From Euborellia annulipes (Eukaryota; Arthropoda; Insecta; Dermaptera; Anisolabididae): DNA of 64,000 nucleotides. Position numbers and translations under genes: made by a program. The stretch lies in the NCBI GenBank assembly GCA_023213315.1, contig JAKCPI010014979.1:1-64000 (forward strand), given 5' to 3'. The notes beneath the pieces were generated by a model that was not told the origin of the DNA, ran no database searches, and saw only the letters and a list, made by a program, of their open reading frames with translations. This document shows, one piece after another, positions 55,430-64,000 of this stretch. Every line of letters begins with the position of its first letter. The first letter of the stretch is position 1.

Positions 55430-56160
55430 TTCCCCCCTCGAATTCAGCAGCCGCACTTCGTTTTACACAATTTAAAACATTTCCACCGAGATCCGATTTC
55501 TGAACTCGGAAAAGCCTTTAATATATACACCCCTACCTCCGTTCTTTCGTGGATATTCTGACGCTTTTAGCCTAGGAAGTAAAACCTCTTAATACTGGCA
55601 GATCTTAGAGGGTGATCCCCTCGATGATTTCCATTCTCAAAGCACACGCTCTGTATTTGACGTAACTGTCTATGTGTGTGAGGTCGAGTCATAAATTTCC
55701 TAAAAATAATTAATCTCCAGACGAGTTTAATGTAAATATCTGGTTGGGGATGGTGAAAATGGTTTTAGGCCTTTGAGTGAAAATCCGCACGCTATCGAAA
55801 TAAAGTAAAGTGTAGGCTGGCTATACGATTCATGAGGAAACATGCGCCTTGCCATAAAGCCTTTTGATTACTTGCCGACCGGGCAGAATGTGATATATCC
55901 GGCAGGACAGGGGGAGTTCATCGGGGACGATGGACGACCAGACGAGGGTCAGCGAACACACTTCCGTTTCCACATTTGCACAGAGGGGAGTGAGTGTCCT
56001 GAAGAAGCCCTTGAAATGATATTGAAACCCCCCATGGTCTTCTTCGTTTTCTTACTGCTGTCCTAAGCAAATTAACCGGAAAATGCTTGTCTTGCATTGA
56101 TTCAATTTATCGCCGCGATACACGCGTGGTGCTCGCATCAAAGTGAGAGTAATTGGATCA
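55430..56160. other. GC-richer island with a 75-codon frame, unassigned
   Basis: Longest complex non-repeat stretch. On the plus strand 55842-56066 encodes MRLAIKPFDYLPTGQNVIYP ... CTEGSECPEEALEMILKPP with a hydrophobic end MVFFVFLLLS. A TGA stop lies just upstream of the ATG. Codon use is mixed and I recognise no domain. It could be a small gene, an exon or conserved non-coding DNA. CGCCGCGATACACGCGTGG at 56111-56129 contains CpGs unusual for the window. Confidence 0.3.
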
Positions 56161-56169
56161 CGAAGTAAA

Positions 56170-57185
56170 AAAAAAAAAAAACGCTGAGTCTTTTCGGCCA
56201 AAAGGTTATAAACATAAAAATTCAATAAGAATTGGTAAATGGAACTTTTTTCCTAAAATTGAACAAATATGATTATATCCCTAAAGCATGTTAGAGTAAT
56301 AACTAAGAAATAGAATTTGATTTTTTTTTTTTAATGTACACATATCAGAAAAAATATTTATTCTTTTTATATTAAAGAGCGAATAATTTAAAAAAAAATT
56401 TGCAATATTTGTTCCAATGCAGCCTATAGAAGACGAGTTTATCCCTAACGCAATGTCATTGACAATGTTGCATTTGCCAAACACGATCAAGATCAAAAAA
56501 ATATTTGCTCTAGGATGCCGAAAAGACTAAAAAAGAAAGATGAAGAAAACTTAAAAATAAAAAATTTTGTAAAAAATTTATTCAAATTACGATTTGAATT
56601 TAAATACTACAATACAATAATAATTATTAAAAAAATGGAAATTCAAGCCCAGAAACATTATTAGGGGATTGTAAATGTAGGCCTCCATCAGCAGAAAGAA
56701 AAAAAAAATTTTTTAATATATTGATAGACCCAGGGGGGTCAAACTCGGTTTGTTTACATTTTTTCCATTTCAAGAGAGTGACGTCATGGAGCTACTCCTT
56801 TTGTAAAAAATCGTTCGAAACAAACAATTTATAAAAATTTATACACGCCATATTATTAATAAAGTAGTATAAATACCTGGGTCTAAATTAGTTTAGTCTG
56901 AAACTATACAATTTGCAAATAAAACAAAATGAATGTGAACTAGGTTATAAACAGTCAACAATGCTACCAAATAGAAAAATATATGCAAGGAGGAGCTTCA
57001 TGACGTGGACCAATCAAAAACTGTGACCTGAAAATTGTTTGATTACTAGTTTCTGGCCAACCTGTGTATTTAAAGACCTTGGATAGACCCAAGTTTTGAT
57101 GATCAGTGTTTACAAACAACCAACTATGGTACATTTACAAAGTACATTTCTATTAATATTAGCCTATTTACAGGTATTTATTATA
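56170..57185. other. AT-rich stretch without a gene
   Basis: AGGATGCCGAAAAGACT at 56512-56528 resembles the SINE tail. GACCCAGGGGGGTCAAACTC at 56728 may be a hAT-like end. Nothing else recognised. Confidence 0.4.
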
Positions 57186-57191
57186 TTTTTT

Positions 57192-57812
57192 ACTTTCTCT
57201 AATCTATATATATAATATATAGAAAGAGAAAGTATTGGATTCATGTCAAAAATTCGATGTCGAGATTTTAATGAATATACGCATTTTGAGGTCTCCTGCG
57301 TCCAAAAAAGTGATTTTCGTCTGTCTGTGTTAAATTTAAAGCATGAAGCAATTGAACTATGAAGTTAAAATTTTATATTCAAGTTAAGCACCCCCCCCCC
57401 ACGGGTGAAAATAAGCTATTAAACAATTTCGGCCAAAAAGTACTAGTACTTTTTTGATGTATTTTTACAGTTCTTTTCGATTTTCTCAAAATTCGCTCAA
57501 ACGATTTTGATTAAAATTCAAAAATCTATTATTTTTTAGATGCTCTTTAAAATGTATATTCTCATTTTGGCATTGCAATCTTATGAAGACCACTTTACTC
57601 TTGTACTTCATAGAAAAGATAAGAGAAATGGTTGCAATGGTATCAGAATATAAATATTTTCCTCTGTTTATGAATTGAATTAAAATGTACCTTACTATCG
57701 GAAACTAAATACAGTAGTATATGTCTACACAAAAAATCTGGCGAGACAAGCATAGAGCACAACTTTCTCTTACCAAAGGTAAGAGTACTCTACGACCAGT
57801 CGATCAGATTAT
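57192..57812 (+). mobile_element. Double-hairpin element, short form, diverged
   Basis: From ACTTTCTCTAATC through ATTGGATTCATGTCAAAAAT, AGTACTAGTACT and GGTTGCAATGGTATC to a decayed right hairpin (AATCTGGCGAGACAAGC ... CGACCAGTCGATCAGATT). The right palindrome has lost much of its second arm. No coding. Confidence 0.85.
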
Positions 57813-57887
57813 TTCTGTATTTGATCAACCTTTATAGATTTTTCATGATGGAGGGAGAGAAGAGAGGTTTTTCCATCAAAAATCTTT

Positions 57888-57920
57888 ACTAAAGATGGAT
57901 GAATAAAATTTGTCCGATAG
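57888..57920 (+). ncRNA. Broken hammerhead-like motif
   Basis: CTAAAGATGGATGAATAAAA, then TTTGTCCGATAGAT aligns with the intact 62.69-kb motif, but both core boxes are changed (CTAAAGA, CGATAG). It is listed only because the stem and loop text match. Confidence 0.3.
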
Positions 57921-57945
57921 ATTTGGTATTTTAAGAGAACGATGG

Positions 57946-58150
57946 GGGGCCTGGCAACGGAGAAGATCAACAGTCACCACAATCGTTGAGGTTAAGTGAT
58001 GCCAAGCGGGGCGAAAGCTCGGGATTGGTGACCCCGAGCAATCAGCGTGTGGAACGCCCCCCGGTTGCCATCGATACAATGTATATTAAAATTTATATAA
58101 TAAATAAATAACCCCTAAATGGCCTCTGTAGCCGAAAAGGGTTAAAAAAA
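57946..58150 (+). mobile_element. 5S-rRNA-derived SINE, copy 3, with perfect TSD
   Basis: CCTGGCAACGGAGAAGATCA, GTTAAGTGATGCCAAGCGGG, CTCGGGATTGGTGACCCC and ATCAGCGTGTGGAACG show the 5S internal control region. The tail AAATGGCCTCTGTAGCCGAA runs into poly-A. The 13-bp TSD AAGAGAACGATGG is perfect (57933-57945, 58151-58163), marking target-primed reverse transcription. Confidence 0.9.
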
Positions 58151-58163
58151 AAGAGAACGATGG

Positions 58164-59299
58164 AAAGCCTGTCTGTCTGCGTCTTAAAAAAAAATTCTCA
58201 AGTTTATTTCCGAATTCCGGAGCTAAATTGAATATTAAAAAAAACAAAAAAAAAACACCCAATAAAATAATATAAATAAGTAGCCTAATCTCGTAATCTT
58301 CTATATCTTTATCTTTGAATCAAGAAAGTTTTTTTAAGGAAATTAAGAAAAATCGAAGAATTTTAAATCCATTTCTGCAAAATCATTAAATTAATCAAAT
58401 TATATAAGATCTTTATTGGTGTGAATACCTATTCTTTTTTTTTTGGCCCCCTTTTCTTCTTCGAAAAAGGCGTTATTCAGCACCAAGATGAAGTTTTTAT
58501 CTTTTCCAAGTGATGTCAGACGTCACTTGATGCTTTTATCTCGCACACCAATAAAAAATAATAAATGACTAAAGGATATTCACATACTAAACTTGAAACA
58601 ACCGGTTTTGTGATACCTCGAAATAAGCATTTGTTTAAAATATAAATTTATTTTTTTTCCCTCCCCGACATATCAACATGCCTTCCTTATTTCTATCTTG
58701 ACATAGAGTTAACTTGAATTTATTGTCACAACACTATATCTTTCTTATTACCCTTTGTACTAGGATTACATATTTTCTAGTTTTATTTTATATTATACCA
58801 GAGGATTCATGAATCCATAATAATGTTCAATAGAAAATTATAAAATTTTATTTGAGAATATGTTCGTAAAAAATGTATTTATTGCTATATCGCTTTTTAC
58901 CTGAATTTCACCCTAAATCGTATTTGGAAACCAGTTATGAAATATCAGTTGGTATTAAAATTACCCTCTTTACTTTACTAAAAGAAATAGGAGATGATGG
59001 AGATAAAAAGTAAGATAACACGGGGATAGAGTTTAAAAAAAAAAAAAAATTTCCAATCGACCAATCAGGATCTTCGGGATTTGAAAAAGATTACAGTAAT
59101 GTTCGGCTTGTTTATTGTTATTACATTATGAAATAAGGCTTAATTTCTTATAAATTATAGTAATTTTTGATTCAGAGCAGTCCCTTTTTTCTCTTGTTAA
59201 AAGAATCTCTTAAAATTCCTTGTGAGTAGAAATAGGGTCAAACAAATTTTCCCAACCAACCAACAATTCCCCACCTTTTGCAAACAAAATTTTTTTTTA

Positions 59300-59342
<43 letters not shown>

Positions 59343-59800
59343 CCCCCCCTAAAAAATTTTTTTTTTTGGAAAATTTTTAAATTTTTTTTTTAGATAACAG
59401 ATAGCCGGAAGCGATAATTTGGTTGCCTATGGTCAGGGCAGTTTCTGGGTAAATCGTCATTTTTGTCGTATTTCTTCACTTTTTCACAAACTTACAAAAT
59501 CCCATTATATACTAGCATAGTAGTTTAGATTAAAATCACCCTCCTGGGGGGTATGGGGTTGGCAGGTGACTTTACAATTATACTTGCTTTTTCTATAGAT
59601 CTATTGCAATATTCTATTTAAAATAATTTTTATAATAAAATACCGGTAAATAATTAAAAACCACTTCTACATGGTTGAAAGGTTAAAGATAGTAACAATA
59701 TCTATATTATAATAAAAGTCAAGGGGAGAGGATTCGGATTCCAGAATATTTATTTAAATCATTTGTATATTAAATTGCCTGAATCAAAATATCATAATAA
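58164..59800. other. AT-rich stretch without a gene
   Basis: Long poly-T at about 59308-59342 with a short C run and further A/T runs to 59391. TGATGTCAGACGTCACTTGA (58512-58531) is a small perfect-core palindrome. No gene. Confidence 0.5.
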
Positions 59801-59806
59801 ATTATT

Positions 59807-60443
59807 ACTTCCTCTTACCTCTATTTAAGTTAATATATAGAGAGAGAAAGTATTAGATTCATGTCAAAAATTCGATGTCGAGATTTTGATGGATATACAC
59901 GTTTTGAGGTCCTCTGAATCCAAAACAGTTTTCGCAACATGGTCTGTCTGTCTGTCTGTGTTCAATATTAAGCATGAAGGAATTGAGCTACGAGGTTGGA
60001 ATTTTATATTTAAGTTAGACACCCCTCTGGGGCGTGAAAATAAGCAAAATCGGCCAAAGAGTACTAATACTTTACTGATGAACTTTGTCAATTTTTTTCG
60101 ATTTTCTAAAAATTCGCTCAAACGATTTTGAATAAAATTCAAAAATCAATTATTTTTTACCTGCTGTTTAAAATGTATATTCTTATTTTGGCATTGAAAT
60201 CTTCTGAAGACCACTTTACTTTTGTACTTCATAGGAAAGATTGGAGAAATGGTTACTATGATAACAAAATATAAATATTATCCTATGTTTATAAATTTTA
60301 CATCTTGAATTCTAATATATCTCTGCGAAAACTAAATATAAGTCGACACCAAAAAAATCTGGTGTGACAAGCACAGAACACAACTTTCGATTACCGAAGT
60401 TAAGAGAAAGTTGTGTGCTGTGCGACCAGTCACACCAGATTTT
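59807..60443 (+). mobile_element. Double-hairpin element, short form, full length
   Basis: From ACTTCCTCTTACC to GACCAGTCACACCAGATTTT. The right hairpin is well kept: AAATCTGGTGTGACAAGCAC ... CTTTCGATTACCG-AAG ... GAGAAAGTTGTGTGCTGTGC. Internal landmarks AAAATCGGCCAAAGAGTACT and ACTTCATAGGAAAGATTGGA. A TCTG tract replaces the GT run of long forms. Confidence 0.9.
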
Positions 60444-60502
60444 ATACTATAAACAACAACAAGAAATTTTTTTTTTTACTTCAGCAAAGTCACTAAAACC
60501 CT

Positions 60503-60625
60503 CGGGCCCTGGTGTAGTGGCTAGCGTGTTGGCCTTCTATACCAAGAGTCGCGGGTTCGGATCCCAGGCAGTCCGATTAAGCCATTTGGAATCATTTTGA
60601 TTACATTATATAAATTAATTTAATA
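60503..60625 (+). mobile_element. tRNA-derived SINE head
   Basis: GGGCCCTGGTGTAGTGGCTA (A box), TTGGCCTTCTATACCAAGAG, TCGCGGGTTCGGATCCCAGG (B box), then CAGTCCGATTAAGCC. It belongs to the same group as 23.4 and 36.1 kb. Acceptor-stem pairing is poor, so it is not called a functional tRNA. Confidence 0.65.
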
Positions 60626-60629
60626 TGTA

Positions 60630-62150
60630 TAAATAAACTATTAAAATAATTTTTTGTCTTTCCGCAAGAGAATTTTTTATTTAAACCTTATCTGTTCATG
60701 TTTTTATAATTATTATAAAAGGTAGTCAATATATCGGACCTTTAGATCACCAAGCAAGAACAGTAGCTTATAGACTATTTATATACTAGTACAAATATTT
60801 CTTGTAAATAAAGTGTCAACGTTTATTTATTGAAATGTGAACACTTAAGGAAATATTTCAAATTAAATTACAAAATTTATTTGACCGGAAAGTAATAATT
60901 TTATATAAATTTATATTTACACGATATTTGTTTTATAAATTAAAGCGTTTCTAATCATTTGAATTTATTGATCAAATGCATTTATTTTATTACAATAGCT
61001 ATTGAGTCATATTTGATAAATGCTAAAGTATTAGGGCGATGGGGGTATGGAATGGTGAGTCGGCAACAACACTTGGAACAATTTTGAATTATTTTCCATA
61101 TAAACAACAACACAATACAAGCCCACTTTGTGTGCTATATCGCAATTTTAAATTATTGTTTAATTTTCGTTTGATTCTTTGAATGAATGAAAAAAAAAAA
61201 CAATGGTTTTTGATTTTCTCCAATTTGGTAAATATTAAAGATTTATTTGTGCGTATAGTTTTTTTTATTTTGAAAGTAATAATACCCTTTAACAAGGGCT
61301 TTATTGTGAGAAATTTAAAAAACAAGGGTGGATATATGATTCAGCTTTCTTTTAACGATTCTGATCAGCAATAAATCGTTATATATGAATCTCGAGTTAG
61401 AGCTTTAATAAAGTTTTGCCCTCTGGGGTTGCAGGACGTAATTTATTTGGGGGTCCATAATCGACCGATGTTTAATTTAATATCAACTTATAAGAATTTT
61501 ATCCTGTTTTTTATTTAGTTTCAATTCAATTTTATTAATACTTATTCTACATGTTATTCTTTATAACTCTATTACTTTATATGTATAAAAGAAAAATAAA
61601 CAAAATATTTCAATAAAACTTCGGAAAATAGATGAAAAATTATAAGATAAAAAGTTTAAATGATCACTTGTAAAAAAAACCTTTAAGCATATAAAAAAAA
61701 TATTTCAATTTCCTCCCACTCCTCAAGCAAAAAATTGGTTTAATTTAAAATGAAATGGAGTTATATTATAAAAATAATTTTAGAGCCAACTGGAATTACA
61801 ATTGATTGGAAAATAGTCAGTAGTTTCAAATTAATTTTATTTTAAAACCATGGTCAATAAAAATGATAAAACATTCCTGGGCCGCACTGAAGTAGATACT
61901 CTTATTCTAGGGATCAGGGACAAGAGACAAAAATTTTGCTTTTGTTTACTGAAAATGGGGTTAAAAATGGCAAACCAGGAAAATAGGGTGAGGAGAGACC
62001 CAATGGATAAGCCAATAAGTTGGAAATTAGTTGGGAATTTCTTCAATTCTCTACGGGTCTCGAAATTAGATAAACAATCGAGAAGATAATAAAACAGGAA
62101 TGATAGGATTGTTGATCAAGAGCTCTAGAGAGAGCCAGATTATATGCATT
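60630..62150. other. AT-rich stretch without a supported gene
   Basis: Short overlapping frames on both strands at 61837-62089 are unrecognised and resemble chance. No repeats matched. Confidence 0.45.
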
Positions 62151-62418
62151 GTGAGTAGAGGATCTACACACGTAACTGCAAACTTGATAAGCATGCATGA
62201 ACAAAGTTTTTGTACGTGCAAGCAAACTATAGCGTCTATAGGGAAATTTTGCTCAAGCATTTTAATTGTACAAGCCGCTTGATGCTCGATTGAATTTTAA
62301 TCATCCAAGCTTGCACAAGCATGTTTGTGCAAGCGAAACGTAACGTGTGTAGATGTGGCTTGTACAAGCAAACGAGAGGTCTAAAGTTACTCTGTGTCGT
62401 AAATGCAAACTAATCATC

Positions 62419-62580
62419 ATGTCTTGCGACCTAAAGAAAGCGCACAGAGAATTATTGGAAGATTTTATTCTCAAATATCAAAATCACTCGTGTCTGTGGC
62501 GAATTAAGTCATCTGAGTATCATAATAAGACGAAGAAGGAAGCAGCATATAATATCTTATTAAATAAATATAGAATATAG
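62419..62580 (+). pseudogene. MADF (Adf-1/Myb-SANT-like) domain fragment
   Basis: The ATG frame gives about 53 residues: MSCDLKKAHRELLEDFILKY, then SCLWRIKSSEYHNKTKKEAA and YNILLNKYRI. The F...Y...CLW....Y.N...K..AY..L spacing is that of the first two helices of a MADF domain, a DNA-binding fold. PIF/Harbinger transposons characteristically carry a MADF/SANT protein next to the transposase. The full domain is about 85-90 residues, so this lacks the last helix and all downstream sequence. Probably a dead fragment. The start is the ATG before the domain; the frame is open further upstream. Confidence 0.6.
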
Positions 62581-62682
62581 AAAATAAATAAATAAAATTA
62601 GTTTATAAACTAATTAAGCACAAAGTTGGCATTGTTGTTGCGGCACAAATTTGTGCCTAATTAGTTTACGGTATAAGCCTAC

Positions 62683-62728
62683 AAGGACTGAGGATGGACG
62701 AATAAAATTTTGTCCGAAACGTCTCCTT
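62683..62728 (+). ncRNA. Small hammerhead-like ribozyme motif, best conserved
   Basis: AAGGACTGAGGATGGACGAA, then TAAAATTTTGTCCGAAACGT and CTCCTT. CTGAGGA and GAAACGTC are intact. Stem II is GGAC/GTCC and stem I pairs AAGGA with TCCTT (5 bp). Stem III has only ACGT, implying dimeric action if active. It lies inside the Harbinger derivative. Confidence 0.75.
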
Positions 62729-63040
62729 TTCGGCATTTGGCATCCAAAGGTTCTCTTTATTTGCTAAACCCGTACTTGGTCTCTTCCATTCCATAACATC
62801 AACAGTAACTTCTCTTCAGCTTAAATAAATATAAAATATATAGGTATAATATGCTTGTACAAAAATATTGGTCATGCATGCTTGTCAAGTTTGCATTTAC
62901 GTGTGTAGCCACCATAAGGAATTCAGCTATTCACCTCGCTTACATATCATAAGGAATATCTCGTAGATAATATATAACAACAATATCAGCATCTCATGTG
63001 TGTTATTCATAGAGATTACTTATATTTTCTCTTATGAAAA

Positions 63041-63076
63041 CTGATAATGGCGTTGTTTAATTAAAGCCGAAACGGG
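63041..63076 (+). ncRNA. Decayed hammerhead-like motif
   Basis: CTGATAATGGCGTTGTTTAA, then TTAAAGCCGAAACGGG. Stem II is GGC/GCC and GAAAC is kept. CTGATAA differs from CTGATGA at an essential base, so it is probably inactive. Confidence 0.4.
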
Positions 63077-63329
63077 GATTTTCATTCGATAGAGGCTATC
63101 TTGTTTGGCTGACATCTTTTTAATTATCTATTGAAAAGAAAATTGATCAAAGATGTGAAGCTGTTGTTGAGGATGAAATACATAGCTGAATTCGAAGATG
63201 TGCGGTGCTGCAGAAGACTGTCTGAATAAATAAAATAAATTTCTCTATTCCAACTGGGAAGTAAAATTTTTGGAAAAAAAAAACTCCATATAATTGGACA
63301 TGTAACATGTTGATGGTATTTTTTTACTT

Positions 63330-63560
63330 ATAAATAACAATATGTGGGAGTTGCCATGTGAATAGTGGTCCCCTACCCTCTTCTCTCTAAGACATATCCC
63401 AGGCACGTTCTATCTCTCTATCTGAGAAGAAAGACGTCTCTCTCCATTTCTCTCTCGTCACGCTAGCCAGCACTTCAAATGTTGCAAGAATAATTGATGG
63501 TTGCCTGCCTCTTGGATGCCGTCTTGTCCATTTTAGATAATTGTATGCCAAATCATCTCA
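63330..63560. other. GC-richer island, unassigned
   Basis: Pyrimidine-rich text (TCTATCTCTCTATCTGAG, CGTCTCTCTCCATTTCTC), then GTCACGCTAGCCAGCACTTC and TTGGATGCCGTCTTGTCC. No recognised frame or transposon end. Sequence after it to the window end is AT-rich and featureless. Confidence 0.25.
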
Positions 63561-64000
63561 ATGAAACGAGATAAGCTACGTTTATAGATTTTCAATTCTC
63601 TTTCATCAACATTAACGATACCTTATACGCATACATAACTTACTACATATGTATATGTTATTTGCGTCATGACAGTCTTTTTTTTTACATAATTACAAAC
63701 AGCCGAGTTGAATGTTGAATTATATACTTATGAAAGAGAACAATTTACTTGTTTTAAATGAAAATAAAAAAAAAAAAAATAATAATAATGAAGGATAATA
63801 AAAATACCAACAAAAACATATTTCCATAGTCAAGTCAAATATACGTATTTTTTAACGAAACTTTTTAATATCGCATTTTTATATCTAAAAAAAAAATTAG
63901 ATGATTATATATATAATATTTTCCCAAGCTTATAAATTATTTTATTTTATTGTAGTTCTGGTATTTTCATTGAAAAAAATTTAAGGAATGGAGTTAAATA

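Larger units (their letters stand above)
62158..62913 (+). mobile_element. Harbinger-like element, longer deletion derivative
   Basis: The left end AGGATCTACACACGTAACTG matches the complement of copy 1's right end, through GCAAGCATTTTAATTG-like text and CTTGATGCTCGATTGAATTT. The right end CATGCTTGTCAAGTTTGCAT, then TTACGTGTGTAGCCACCA precedes TAA. Between them lie a MADF-domain frame (62419-62580) and a hammerhead motif. It is the only family member here with recognisable protein, so it links the MITEs to a coding progenitor. Confidence 0.7.

Noticed and set aside
57946..58080. Functional 5S rRNA gene
   Set aside because: Only the internal control region is similar; the body ends in a SINE tail, poly-A and a 13-bp TSD.
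60503..60575. Functional tRNA gene
   Set aside because: A and B boxes are good but acceptor and anticodon stems do not pair; related heads occur as SINEs elsewhere in the window.

Overview
This window looks like intergenic or intronic chromosomal DNA from an AT-rich, repeat-rich invertebrate, most likely an arthropod. The evidence is a base composition near 70% A+T, long poly-T and poly-G tracts, microsatellites, many nested short transposons with target-site duplications (TSDs), 5S- and tRNA-derived SINEs with A-rich tails, and no long open reading frames. I could not fix the taxon. I found no intact host protein-coding gene, rRNA gene or functional tRNA gene. The only recognisable coding matter is transposon debris: two LINE C-terminal remnants (about 16.4 kb and 41.0 kb) and a MADF-domain fragment inside a Harbinger-like DNA element (62.4 kb).

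The most abundant repeat, called here the double-hairpin element, has about seventeen copies or fragments on both strands. One end is a short palindrome (ACTTTCTCTTACC, AT loop, complement). The other is a roughly 95-nt palindrome bounded by AAAATCTGGTGTGAC and its complement. Both palindromes share the core ACTTTCTCTTACC. A short form (about 0.63 kb) and a long form (about 1.05 to 1.13 kb) occur. At 24.4 to 28.2 kb, long forms lie as a partial tandem plus a near-identical inverted copy.

A second theme is small hammerhead-ribozyme-like motifs (CTGANGA, short stem, GAAACGTC), of the kind known from Penelope-like retroelements. About ten are seen, and several sit as outward-facing pairs in long inverted repeats (42.8 to 43.8, 48.2 to 48.6, 51.0 to 51.2 kb). 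The 48.2-kb unit is flanked by a 12-bp TSD inside a Harbinger-like MITE.

Other layers are seven hAT-type MITEs (most with clear 8-bp TSDs and poly-G/C tracts), Tc1/mariner/pogo-type MITEs with TA flanks, four Harbinger-like elements with a conserved AGGCGGCTACACACG terminus, three 5S-rRNA-derived SINEs and several tRNA-derived SINEs. The 5S and tRNA SINEs share a 3' tail (TGGCNTCWGAWGCCGAAAAAG). One 5S SINE is nested in a tRNA SINE.

Layout: 0-5 kb is sparse. 5-11 kb holds three larger double-hairpin copies. 11-24 kb holds scattered MITEs, a LINE scrap and a SINE. 24-28 kb is the double-hairpin cluster. 29-36 kb holds nested SINEs and foldbacks. 37-51 kb holds Harbinger-like MITEs and hammerhead foldbacks. 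52-60 kb holds double-hairpin copies and 5S SINEs. 62-63 kb is the MADF-bearing Harbinger derivative. A few islands of higher GC without transposon signature (about 28.4, 32.2, 34.3, 44.1, 47.0, 50.3, 52.3, 55.8 and 63.4 kb) are the best places to look for host regulatory DNA or small exons.
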